From an uncultured Candidatus Melainabacteria bacterium (GTDB taxonomy: Bacteria; Cyanobacteriota; Vampirovibrionia; Gastranaerophilales; Gastranaerophilaceae): a stretch of DNA of 7,732 nt. The stretch spans positions 1 to 7,732 of the forward strand of contig CAKURN010000065.1 of the NCBI GenBank assembly GCA_934675695.1, in the 5' to 3' direction. Every line of letters starts with the position of its first letter. The first letter of the stretch is position 1. A program made the translations under genes and the position numbers. Of the stretch, positions 1 through 7,057 are shown in pieces. The notes under the pieces were generated by a model. That model did no database searches. It worked only from the letters and a program-made list of their open reading frames with translations, and had not been told where the DNA came from.

Positions 1-13
1 CGTAATAATTCAT
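1..13 (-). CDS. First codons of the next operon gene, cut by the window edge
   Basis: An ATG at 13-11 opens a frame reading Met-Asn-Tyr-Tyr before the window ends. It lies 11 nt after the hyfF stop codon. A good Shine-Dalgarno site, AAAGGT (26-21), sits 7 nt upstream of the ATG and overlaps the hyfF TAA. The spacing and ribosome site match the other genes of this operon, so a fifth cotranscribed gene is likely. In hydrogenase-4-type clusters the gene after hyfF is usually hyfG, the large NuoC/NuoD-like subunit. That assignment is inference from order only; four residues cannot identify the protein. Confidence 0.5.
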
Positions 14-24
14 ATTTTTTACCT

Positions 25-1458
25 TTAACCAATTATTGTATTTTTAATAATTACATCTAAAAATTGTGGAATGTAAATACCCAAAACGAAAGCTATAGTT
101 AGCATTGAGATTTGTGGAAAATACATCCAAAAACTGATTTTTGAAGTGTTATTTTTGGCAACTTCCAGTTTGTCTTTACTTGCTTCGCCATAAACCATTT
201 TTATTACTACTCTGCCCATTCCGAATAGAATAATTGTTAACAAGAACAAAAATAGTCCGCACAAAACAAAGTGGTGTTGAATAACAAAAGCTTTTACAAC
301 CAAAAATTCAGACAAGAACAACATACTTGGTGGAAAAGCACAAATACCTAAGAAAGAAACTATCCACAACCAGCTTGTTTTTCTATCTATTATACCTAAT
401 GAGCGAATTGATTTTATTCTTTTTGTTTCAAAAAGCTCTAATACGTTGCCTGAAGTCAAGAAGAATGAAGCTTTTATCAAAGAGTGACCAATTAAATGAA
501 TAATTAATGCAAAATAAGCAACGCCACCTAAAGAAGTAGCAATCGCAAGTATTCCCATATTTTCTATAGAGGAATAAGCAAGCATTCTTTTGTAGTTTGT
601 TGTGTGGAACATAAATACACTTGCAATAAATAAAGAAGCAAAGCCCATAATCAAAAGAATAATACGACCATAAGCGATACAGTTTGCTTTTATCATTACT
701 TTGTAAACATTTAATATTACAAGAAATGCACAATTTAATAATGTTGCAGACAACAAAGCAGATATTGGACTTGGAGCTTCAGCGTGAGCATCAGGCAACC
801 AGAAGTGAACAGGTGCAAGACCCATTTTTGTACCAATACCAACCAAAATAAATACAAATGAAACATTTAACCAGAAATGGTTGAAGTTTGCTGCATTTTC
901 CATTAAATCTTTGTAATTCAAACTATTCAAACTTCCTGTTGCAATAGTTAAAAGAATAATTCCTACAAACGCTAGAGCAATACCGATTGAGCAAATGAAA
1001 ACATATTTCCAAGCAGCTTCGATTGAGTGTTTTGTTTTGTTGAAATATATTAAATAAGCACTAGCTAAAGTTGTACCTTCTATAAATATCCAAGCAAGAC
1101 CCAAATTGTCTGCTAATATACCACCTGTCATAGAAATTACAAAAGCCATCATCATAACGGCATAGTGCATCATTTTTCTATCTGAAAATTCTTTTGCCAA
1201 GTTTTTACTGTAGCCATTGTTGTACATACTAACAGCCAAAAATACAATTGACAAAACTAGATAAAATATAATATTTGATGAATTTAAACTAAAGTATTGA
1301 TTACTTTTTAATAAATCCAAATTTATAAAATAAGCTAACCCTACACTAATATGCAACAAAGCATATAGTGAAATAAGTATGTTGTTTAATGTTTTGTTTT
1401 TTGCAAAAAACATTATAATGCAAAAAATAATTGGTAATATAAATACTAAATTAATCAT
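25..1458 (-). CDS. hyfF: Hydrogenase-4 subunit F-type antiporter-like membrane protein
   Basis: A very hydrophobic protein of 477 residues from the chosen start, close to the usual length of HyfF (about 480-530). It belongs to the proton-antiporter/NuoL-M-N family and would form one ion-translocating channel of the membrane arm. Visible family residues are Glu127 in the WIFIEGTT segment, Lys211, the block HFWLPDAHAEAPSPISALL from about residue 218, Lys290 in KRMLAYSSIENMG, His321/His325/Lys329 in a later helix, and Glu384 in LSEFL. Where HyfB has a lysine after its ISALLS-like motif, this protein has Asn (ATLLN). A GTG at 1467 in the same frame would add three residues, but the AAGGA ribosome site lies only 2 nt before it. 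The same site lies 11 nt before the ATG at 1458, so I chose the ATG. The ATG follows the hyfE stop by 1 nt, implying coupled translation. Confidence 0.93.
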   Translation of the reverse strand: MINLVFILPIIFCIIMFFAKNKTLNNILISLYALLHISVGLAYFINLDLLKSNQYFSLNSSNIIFYLVLSIVFLAVSMYNNGYSKNLAKEFSDRKMMHYAVMMMAFVISMTGGILADNLGLAWIFIEGTTLASAYLIYFNKTKHSIEAAWKYVFICSIGIALAFVGIILLTIATGSLNSLNYKDLMENAANFNHFWLNVSFVFILVGIGTKMGLAPVHFWLPDAHAEAPSPISALLSATLLNCAFLVILNVYKVMIKANCIAYGRIILLIMGFASLFIASVFMFHTTNYKRMLAYSSIENMGILAIATSLGGVAYFALIIHLIGHSLIKASFFLTSGNVLELFETKRIKSIRSLGIIDRKTSWLWIVSFLGICAFPPSMLFLSEFLVVKAFVIQHHFVLCGLFLFLLTIILFGMGRVVIKMVYGEASKDKLEVAKNNTSKISFWMYFPQISMLTIAFVLGIYIPQFLDVIIKNTIIG

Positions 1459-1459
1459 C

Positions 1460-2101
1460 TTATTCACAGTCCTTCAAATCTGATAAATGTGCTACTTCCA
1501 TATCTCCGAGTTCTCTGTTGATTTGAGAAACAAACAACCCTAATATATATATTGCAATAAATACATCTAACAAAACCCCAATATTAACAAGCATTGGCAT
1601 TTCTTTTGCAACAGACAAAGACAACAAAAATATTCCGTTTTCCATTGTAATAAACTCAATTACATTAGATAGGATTTTGTGTTTTATTGTAATCAACCAC
1701 AAGCTGATTAATATTGTTGACATTGCCATACCGAAACAAAGAGGGTTTATCATTGATAAAGAAGGCAAATCAAACACAGACAACATAAAACCGCCAAACA
1801 AAATTATGCTTGAAAATAACAAACAATAAAAGTGAGCAACGTTTGCATCCGTATCACGATTTGAATGCGTTCTTTTTAAAACTTTGTTTAAAAACATTGG
1901 AATTAATCCAGCTTTTACAATTAAAGTTTCTATTGTTAAAAATGCTGCAACAATAAGCGGAATATGAGAAAAGCTTGTTGCACAAATTAAAAACAATAAT
2001 ATACCTTGAATAATTACGACATTAACGTGTGCTTTTAATCTGCTTGTAGTAGACAAATAAAGCATAGTTAAACCGAATAATATTATTAAACCATTAACCA
2101 T
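1460..2101 (-). CDS. hyfE: Hydrogenase-4 subunit E-like membrane protein
   Basis: A small integral membrane protein of 213 residues, the normal size for HyfE (E. coli about 216). The fold resembles NuoK plus extra helices, and it sits between the NuoH-like and antiporter-like subunits in the membrane arm. Supporting motifs are a first acidic/basic helix pair, IETLIVKAGLIP, with Glu58 and Lys63; MENGIFLL around Glu154; GVLLDV with Asp179; and a C-terminal EVAHLSDLKD segment like the end of E. coli HyfE. Asn173 occupies a position that I recall as Glu in E. coli HyfE (LVEIG). The start ATG is 3 nt after the hyfC stop. Its only ribosome-site candidate is a GGGG overlapping the last hyfC codons, so translation may depend on coupling. 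Placement between hyfC and hyfF is the standard order and supports the call more than similarity alone would. Confidence 0.88.
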   Translation of the reverse strand: MVNGLIILFGLTMLYLSTTSRLKAHVNVVIIQGILLFLICATSFSHIPLIVAAFLTIETLIVKAGLIPMFLNKVLKRTHSNRDTDANVAHFYCLLFSSIILFGGFMLSVFDLPSLSMINPLCFGMAMSTILISLWLITIKHKILSNVIEFITMENGIFLLSLSVAKEMPMLVNIGVLLDVFIAIYILGLFVSQINRELGDMEVAHLSDLKDCE

Positions 2102-2104
2102 TGT

Positions 2105-3034
2105 TTATACCCCATACATCTTTACTGCAACTAACGATGCAACAACAAGTGCAAATGAGCTCATTACAAAAACAAACTCAAACACGTGTGTCATACGTAC
2201 TCTGGCGATTGCGGATTCAATAATACCAATTAAAATTGAAATTATTCCCATAACGCCCAAAAACGCCAAACAAGAACCCCAAAGAGGCAAGTTTGTCGGC
2301 AAAACTAAAGAAGCAATTAATGAAGAAATTAAAAACATCTTCATATAAGCACTCCAAGAAATCAAAGCCAATTCAGAAGAACAATTGTCTAAAATCATAA
2401 CTTCATGAATCATTGTAAGTTCAAGGTGAGTTGCAGGATCATCAACAGGAACTCTGCAGCCTTCCATTAATAACATAATTCCCAAAGCTAAAATTGCAAA
2501 AATTATAATCAAATAACCAATAGCACCACTTTGTGATATTACGTTTGTTAAACTTTCAAATGTGTATATTTTACATACAGCCATAATTGAAGCAATGACA
2601 ATAAAAAATGCCGGTTCAATTATTGTTGTAAAACAAGCTTCTCTGCTGCAGCCCATACCTTCAAAGCTGCTTGCTGTTTCCATAGAAGCAAGTATAGATA
2701 AAAATTTAGACAAGCCTAATGCATAAGCAAATATGATTAATCCGCCTTCTATGCTTATTATTGATTTTCCGCTAATAATTGGAATAAACAAGCAAGCAAA
2801 CAATACACAAGCCAATCCAACAACAGGTGCAATTCTAAACAACCAAGTTGTAGAAGTTGAATAGATAGAGCGTTTTTTCATTAATTTTATAAAATCATAA
2901 AATGGTTGAAAAATACTCGCACCGTATCTCGCACCGAAAAATGCTTTTGTTTTTTTGATTATACCAATCATTACGAAAGGAACAAACAACAAAAACAAAA
3001 TATTTAAAATTTTAATTAATAATGTTTCGTTCAT
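2105..3034 (-). CDS. hyfC: Hydrogenase-4 subunit C, NuoH-like membrane anchor
   Basis: A membrane protein of 309 residues related to NuoH/HycD, the subunit that docks the hydrophilic catalytic arm onto the membrane and starts the proton path. An N-terminal helix leads into the cytoplasmic loop GARYGASIFQPFYDFIKL, with Gln43, Asp47 and Lys50. A second charged loop holds EGMGCSRE (Glu125, Arg131, Glu132). The longest conserved block, EGCRVPVDDPATHLELTMI, continues into HEVMILD and carries Glu191, Arg194, Asp198/199, His203, Glu205, His210, Glu211 and Asp216. These acidic loop residues are the family hallmark and all are present. An in-frame GTG at 3043 would add three residues, but it lies inside the AAGGTGG ribosome site, which is 5 nt from the ATG at 3034. 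The ATG is therefore the better start. The hyfB stop lies 10 nt upstream. Confidence 0.92.
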   Translation of the reverse strand: MNETLLIKILNILFLLFVPFVMIGIIKKTKAFFGARYGASIFQPFYDFIKLMKKRSIYSTSTTWLFRIAPVVGLACVLFACLFIPIISGKSIISIEGGLIIFAYALGLSKFLSILASMETASSFEGMGCSREACFTTIIEPAFFIVIASIMAVCKIYTFESLTNVISQSGAIGYLIIIFAILALGIMLLMEGCRVPVDDPATHLELTMIHEVMILDNCSSELALISWSAYMKMFLISSLIASLVLPTNLPLWGSCLAFLGVMGIISILIGIIESAIARVRMTHVFEFVFVMSSFALVVASLVAVKMYGV

Positions 3035-3044
3035 ACTTTCCACC

Positions 3045-5015
3045 TTAGCCTAAAATAACCGCTATAATTAAAGCAATAATCAAGAACACCATTCCAAAAC
3101 GAATGTATTGTTGAATATCACCATTTTGTATAATTTCAAATTTAGAGAAGAAGTTTTCGTCTAATTTAATTAATGGCTGAATAACGTATGCTTCTTCAAT
3201 ATCATCAACTTTTGTTGCATAGTGAGCATCTGTCGGAAACAAACCTTTTGCTTTTTTTACATCTCTTGTTCTTTTAAACAAAGGTTTTACGATGTTTACA
3301 AAAGGATGAACATAAGAAGCTGCAGAATATTGAACTCTGCTGGTTAATCTGTTGTATCCGCAACCCCAAGTATTTGATACGATAGGTTTTTTGGAGATTA
3401 ATTTTTTAACTATATATAATGCAACAATCAATCCAACAAAAATCAAAATATATTTTGAAAGATTAGACAAAAATGCAACATAATAAGAAGCGTTTTCAGT
3501 ATCCATTACAACGCCGACCGGTTTTAAAACATATTGGAATACATATTGTGGAAATAATCCAATAGCCAAACACAATGTTGCTAAGATTTTCATTGGAACA
3601 AGCATTGATTTTGGGCTGTCTGATTGAACTTTTGTCGCAGTTTCAGTTCTTTCAGCTCCCAAAAATGTGATACTTATTGTTTTTGTAAAACATACAATTG
3701 CCATTGTACCGACTAAAGCAAGACCTGCAAAAGCGAACAATACTGCGATAAATACAGCTATATTGTTGATTGCTAATGATTTTATGAAGCTTAAATAAAT
3801 CAAAAATTCACTAACAAAACCGTTAAATGGAGGCAAAGCACAAATTGCAATTCCACCAACTATAAAACACAATGCAGTTGTTGGCATTTTTTTAATCAAA
3901 CCGCCAAGAACTTCCATATTTTTTGTATGTGTTTTTACATAAACGCTACCTGCAGACAAGAACAACAATTCTTTAAATATTGAGTGATTCAATATGTGAG
4001 CAAAGCTGCCTGCAAGAGCCAACATTGCAATTGTTGTTTGTCCGTAATATGTAGCTAACATATAAATTGATAAACCTATACCGATTATTCCTATGTTTTC
4101 TATAGAAGAATAAGCGAGCATTTTTTTGATATCTTTTTGTACTGTTGCATAAGCTATACCATACAATGCAGTCAATACCGTAAATAATAATATTGTATAA
4201 ATCGTAGCAATTTTTGGAGTTGAACAAAAACCAAGAGCACGAACAATACCATATATACCGGTTTTTATCATAACGCCACTCATCATTGCACTAACATGAG
4301 ATGGCGCTTGTGGGTGAGCATCAGGCAACCAATTGTGAAATGGAACAAAACCTGCTTTTATTCCAAAACCTATAAATCCAAATACAAAAATCAAATTTGC
4401 AAGGTCTGAATTGTTTTCTAATGCTTCTTTGAAAGTTGCAAAATCAAGGCTTCCTGCATTTATTGACAACATTGCAAAAAACAAAATTATAAATATAACA
4501 GACACATGCATATAAACTAAATACTTAATGCCTGATTTTATAACTTCTTTCTTTTCGCTTTCAAAAATTACAAGGAAGAATGAAGACAATGACATCAATT
4601 CCCAAATAATCAAGAACATCAATGCATTTTGAACAGTAACAACACCAAGCATAGAAGCCATTAACATTGGCAAAAATACACAGTGTGCACTAACGTCTTT
4701 TCCTTTTTCAATGTATGGAGCTAAATATCCATTTGCATAAATAAGTGCAAGTGTTGACATTATTGAAATAAAAATGACAAAAAATGCACTCAAATTGTCA
4801 ATTACAAAACTTACGTTTTGAAAAACAGAACCAAAATGTACTGTACAATTAAGTGTTTCACCGAGTAGTGCTTTAACACCGGTTGAAACAGTAAAGAAAG
4901 ATGCAACAACTGCACCAATTGCGATTAGTTTCAGTTTTAGCTTTTGGTTTTTAGTCAATAAAGAAACTATTGCACTCAAAACTAAAACTGCAATTCCTGT
5001 AAAATAAATTTCCAT
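3045..5015 (-). CDS. hyfB: Hydrogenase-4 subunit B, antiporter-like membrane subunit
   Basis: The first gene of the membrane-arm operon, 656 residues, within the normal HyfB/HycC range. The core (about residues 60-440) is a proton-antiporter/NuoL-M-N domain. Glu139 lies in IIWELMSLSSFF and Lys220 before PFHNWLPDAHPQAPSHVSAM. Lys251, Lys298 in KKMLAYSSIENIG, His340/His344/Lys348, and Glu403 in VSEFL follow. These charged membrane residues are the proton-channel set of the family. The C-terminal extension has the subfamily signature WGCGY (550-554) followed by RVQYSAASYVHP. That signature separates HyfB/HycC from NuoL and Mrp antiporters. A last helix (about 638-655) ends the protein. The ribosome site is GAGGA a few bases before the ATG. 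The gene is preceded by a 196-bp gap with a terminator, so it most likely has its own promoter. Confidence 0.95.
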   Translation of the reverse strand: MEIYFTGIAVLVLSAIVSLLTKNQKLKLKLIAIGAVVASFFTVSTGVKALLGETLNCTVHFGSVFQNVSFVIDNLSAFFVIFISIMSTLALIYANGYLAPYIEKGKDVSAHCVFLPMLMASMLGVVTVQNALMFLIIWELMSLSSFFLVIFESEKKEVIKSGIKYLVYMHVSVIFIILFFAMLSINAGSLDFATFKEALENNSDLANLIFVFGFIGFGIKAGFVPFHNWLPDAHPQAPSHVSAMMSGVMIKTGIYGIVRALGFCSTPKIATIYTILLFTVLTALYGIAYATVQKDIKKMLAYSSIENIGIIGIGLSIYMLATYYGQTTIAMLALAGSFAHILNHSIFKELLFLSAGSVYVKTHTKNMEVLGGLIKKMPTTALCFIVGGIAICALPPFNGFVSEFLIYLSFIKSLAINNIAVFIAVLFAFAGLALVGTMAIVCFTKTISITFLGAERTETATKVQSDSPKSMLVPMKILATLCLAIGLFPQYVFQYVLKPVGVVMDTENASYYVAFLSNLSKYILIFVGLIVALYIVKKLISKKPIVSNTWGCGYNRLTSRVQYSAASYVHPFVNIVKPLFKRTRDVKKAKGLFPTDAHYATKVDDIEEAYVIQPLIKLDENFFSKFEIIQNGDIQQYIRFGMVFLIIALIIAVILG

Positions 5016-5040
5016 ATTTCCTCTTTTTATTTGTTAATGT

Positions 5041-5074
5041 ATACAAAAATAGTCAGCCAAGAATTATTTTGTAT
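5041..5074. repeat. Imperfect inverted repeat upstream of hyfB
   Basis: The arms ATACAAAAATA (5041-5051) and TATTTTGTAT (5065-5074) are complementary apart from one unpaired A, around a 13-nt loop that is GC-richer than its surroundings. The repeat overlaps the weak candidate -10 and the early leader of hyfB, so it could be an operator or a leader hairpin. No U-tract follows in either direction that would make it a convincing terminator. The AT-rich arms mean chance is a real alternative. Confidence 0.3.
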
Positions 5075-5094
5075 CAAAGAAAAATCATAATCAA
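5066..5094 (-). promoter_or_regulatory. Possible promoter of the hyf operon (weak)
   Basis: Read on the minus strand, TTGATT (5094-5089) is followed after 17 nt by CAAAAT (5071-5066). Each matches the sigma-70 consensus at four of six positions. An alternative -10, TACAAA at 15-nt spacing, overlaps it. A promoter is expected here because the nusA terminator precedes hyfB, but the gap is so AT-rich that chance matches are common. Only its presence somewhere in 5016-5154 is well supported. Confidence 0.3.
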
Positions 5095-5154
5095 GATGAA
5101 AAATGAAAAAAGAAAAATTATTTTTTTGAATTTAAGGTTTTTATAAAATATATA

Positions 5155-5192
5155 AAAAATACCACTAAGTATTTGAATTTAGTGGTATTTTT
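5155..5192 (-). terminator. Factor-independent terminator after nusA
   Basis: The arms AAAAATACCACTAA (5155-5168) and TTAGTGGTATTTTT (5179-5192) are perfectly complementary over 14 bp around a 10-nt loop. On the minus strand the second arm ends in a run of six T. The hairpin starts about 20 nt after the nusA stop codon, the typical position. The A/T runs on both flanks would allow bidirectional action, but no plus-strand gene is seen that would use it. Confidence 0.88.
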
Positions 5193-5211
5193 AGTTTTTG
5201 TTGTTTTATAA

Positions 5212-6462
5212 TTAAACTTCTTCTGATTCTTGAACTTCTTGTTCAGTTTCAACAGAATCTTCTTCATCTATTCCTGTTTGAGAAGTTTCTTCTTTTGCTT
5301 CTTGTGCAATTTCGTCGATTTGTTCTTCTTCGTCTTCTATTGCATAGTCTTCTTTAACCTCATCATCATTGTAGTTGTTTTCTGTTGGTTGATTGTTTTC
5401 CATTTCACGAGCTTGTGATTCAGATTTTATGTCTATTTTCCAACCTGTTAATCTATGAGCCAATCTAACGTTTTGTCCTTCACGTCCAATTGCAAGAGAT
5501 AATTGGTCATTTGGAACAATAACAAAAGCTTCGTGTTTGTCTTCTTCATCTGCTAAAATATCAACAGAAATAATTCTTGCAGGCGACAACGCGTTTACGA
5601 TATATTCAACAGGGTCTTCTGAGTATCTTACGATATCGATTTTTTCGTTTTTAAGTTCTGAAACTATTGTTTGTATACGAGAACCACGAGGTCCTATACA
5701 AGCTCCAACAGAATCTACAGAAGGGTCATTTGACCAAACAGCAAGTTTTGTTCTAAATCCTGCTTCACGAGAAATTGATTTTATTTCTACAATACCATCT
5801 TCGATTTCCGGTACTTCTAATTCAAACAATTCACGAACGATTTCAGCGTGAGCTTGTGAAACAATAACTTGAGGTAATTTTGAAGTTTCTTTTACATCTA
5901 AAACAAAGACTCTTATTCTGTTTCCCGGTTTGTAGTATTCTCCCGGAATTTGTTCTTTTAGAGGCATAATAGCGTCAGTTTTTCCAATGTTTACGATAAC
6001 TGCTCTATCTGTTCTTCTTTGGATAATACCTGTAATTAATGTGCCTTTTTTAGACATAAATTCATCAAGAACCATTTTGCGTTCAGCTTCTCTGATTCTT
6101 TGAGTGATTACTTGTTTTGCTGATTGAGCAGCAACTCTGCCAAAGTTTTCCGGAGTAACTTCGATTTTGACTTCATCATCCAATTCAACGTCTTCATCGA
6201 TTTCTTTAGCATTTTCAAGAGAAATTTCTGTATTTTCGTCTTCAACCTCATTTACAACAACTTTTGTTCTAAATACACCGATTTCTCCGGCTTGCTCATC
6301 AAGAATAGCTTCTACATTTGTTGCTTCTTTATCTCTGATGTGTTTTTTGTATGCAGCAGTCAAAGCATCACACAATGAAGAAATTAAAACTTCTTTTGAT
6401 ATGCCTTTTTCACGTTCAAATTGCTCAGCAGCCTCGAACAATGCAGTTCCGATTTTAATCAT
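5212..6462 (-). CDS. nusA: Transcription termination/antitermination factor NusA
   Basis: NusA binds RNA polymerase and nascent RNA to modulate pausing, intrinsic termination and antitermination. The 416-residue protein has the full domain order: an N-terminal polymerase-binding domain (1 to about 134), an S1 RNA-binding domain (about 139-201), KH1 with the GXXG loop GPRG (257-260), and KH2 with GREGQN (326-331). A low-complexity tail (354-416) follows, with 27 acidic residues in 63 and only two lysines. It replaces the folded acidic repeats seen in E. coli, while B. subtilis NusA stops near the end of KH2. The start is the ATG at 6462, 6 nt after AAAGGAG. An ATG two codons upstream (6468) directly abuts that site, so it is unlikely. 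The start overlaps the rimP end by 8 nt. A terminator follows directly, so ylxR and infB are not cotranscribed here. Confidence 0.97.
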   Translation of the reverse strand: MIKIGTALFEAAEQFEREKGISKEVLISSLCDALTAAYKKHIRDKEATNVEAILDEQAGEIGVFRTKVVVNEVEDENTEISLENAKEIDEDVELDDEVKIEVTPENFGRVAAQSAKQVITQRIREAERKMVLDEFMSKKGTLITGIIQRRTDRAVIVNIGKTDAIMPLKEQIPGEYYKPGNRIRVFVLDVKETSKLPQVIVSQAHAEIVRELFELEVPEIEDGIVEIKSISREAGFRTKLAVWSNDPSVDSVGACIGPRGSRIQTIVSELKNEKIDIVRYSEDPVEYIVNALSPARIISVDILADEEDKHEAFVIVPNDQLSLAIGREGQNVRLAHRLTGWKIDIKSESQAREMENNQPTENNYNDDEVKEDYAIEDEEEQIDEIAQEAKEETSQTGIDEEDSVETEQEVQESEEV

Positions 6463-6967
6463 TGTCATCTCCTTTATTCTTATTTATTTCTATTTTGTCG
6501 TTTAATTTTGTATAATGAATTTTTTCCATTGGAATAATAAATTTAGAATTTTTGTATTCGATTTTTATCCCAAATGCTTCATTATAGTCGATTAGTTTTG
6601 CTTCAAATGTTTTTTCTTCTATTCCATCAACTGAATTTTTGAGTTTGATTATAACATCGTGACCTTTAAAAATCATATATTCTCTATCTGATTTGAATTT
6701 TCTATCCAATCCTGGAGAAGACACCTCTAAATAGTATTTAAAAGGCAACATTTCATCTAACATATCACCTAAGCTTCTTGATATATTTTCACAATCCAAA
6801 TGAGAAACGCTGTGGTCGGGTGAATAAATAAAAATTCTCAAAAAATTGTGACCATTTTCTTTTTCTAAAGAAATTTCGATAGGAATAAGCCCATATCTCA
6901 TTGCTGTATTTTCAATAACAGGAGCTATGTTTTCTATGAGTTCTCTTTTGTTTAAATGTTCTTTCAT
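6455..6967 (-). CDS. rimP: Ribosome maturation factor RimP
   Basis: RimP assists assembly of the 30S ribosomal subunit in the cytoplasm. The 170-residue protein has the family size and both domains. The N-terminal domain carries the signature HLDCENISRSL (about 56-66) followed by YYLEVSSPGLDR (78-89). The C-terminal SH3-like barrel spans about 92-160. The last residues are a charged, lysine/aspartate-rich tail. The ATG has the ribosome site AAGGAA (6977-6972) 4 nt upstream. That site abuts the U-tract of a hairpin in the leader, so termination there would separate the message from its ribosome site. Pairing with nusA is the usual bacterial arrangement, and the 8-nt overlap with nusA implies translational coupling. 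Confidence 0.95.
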   Translation of the reverse strand: MKEHLNKRELIENIAPVIENTAMRYGLIPIEISLEKENGHNFLRIFIYSPDHSVSHLDCENISRSLGDMLDEMLPFKYYLEVSSPGLDRKFKSDREYMIFKGHDVIIKLKNSVDGIEEKTFEAKLIDYNEAFGIKIEYKNSKFIIPMEKIHYTKLNDKIEINKNKGDDND

Positions 6968-6977
6968 TTTATTCCTT

Positions 6978-7018
6978 AAAAAACAAGAACGCTAACGTTG
7001 TCGTTGCGTTCTAGTTTT
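6978..7018 (-). terminator. Hairpin and U-tract in the rimP-nusA leader, probable attenuator
   Basis: On the minus strand AGAACGC (7012-7006) pairs with GCGTTCT (6992-6986). An inner AACG/CGTT stem closes a 4-nt loop, with a single bulged A. Outside, AAAAC and GTTTT can pair beyond a single U-U mismatch. The 3' arm runs into TGTTTTTT ending at 6978, and the rimP ribosome site begins at 6977. Because a strong promoter candidate lies upstream at 7058-7066, this terminator is inside the rimP-nusA leader, not only at the end of the preceding gene. Terminator structure is well supported; a regulatory role is inference. Confidence 0.82.
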
Positions 7019-7034
7019 CGTGTTTATAAACTAG
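7011..7034 (-). promoter_or_regulatory. Upstream leader hairpin overlapping the terminator stem
   Basis: CTAGTTT (7034-7028) and AAACTAG (7017-7011), read on the minus strand, form a perfect 7-bp stem with a 10-nt loop. The 3' arm shares two bases with the terminator's 5' arm and uses the AAAC that would extend the terminator stem. The two structures therefore compete at their border. This could tune termination efficiency. The overlap is small, so a true antiterminator role is uncertain. Confidence 0.4.
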
Positions 7035-7037
7035 TCT

Positions 7038-7054
7038 TTTGTGAAATTCACAAA
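7038..7054. promoter_or_regulatory. 17-bp palindrome over the predicted transcription start, possible operator
   Basis: TTTGTGAAATTCACAAA is perfectly palindromic with 8-bp arms around one central base. It covers the predicted start point about 7 nt after the -10 box of the rimP-nusA promoter, a common place for a repressor operator. The half-sites resemble TGTGA but the spacing is not that of CRP-family sites, so I name no regulator. Confidence 0.45.
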
Positions 7055-7057
7055 CTA

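Noticed and set aside
428..733. Second minus-strand frame inside hyfF (and a similar one at 3973-4227 inside hyfB)
   Set aside because: Out-of-frame shadows of homologous antiporter segments; their similarity to each other only reflects the shared HyfB/HyfF ancestry.
5537..5851. Plus-strand open frame of 104 codons opposite nusA
   Set aside because: Antisense shadow of the conserved NusA KH/S1 coding region; Ser/Thr-rich translation, no ribosome site and no recognisable domain.
6124..6505. Two overlapping plus-strand frames opposite the nusA start
   Set aside because: Low-complexity Ser- or Phe-rich translations produced by the acidic codons of NusA on the other strand.
7033..7051. GTG-started six-codon leader ORF at the predicted start of the rimP transcript
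   Set aside because: No ribosome site and no run of regulatory codons; its overlap with the palindrome explains its sequence.
7038..7054. CRP/FNR-type site
   Set aside because: The TGTGA-like half-sites are too close together (centre of one base rather than the usual wider gap).
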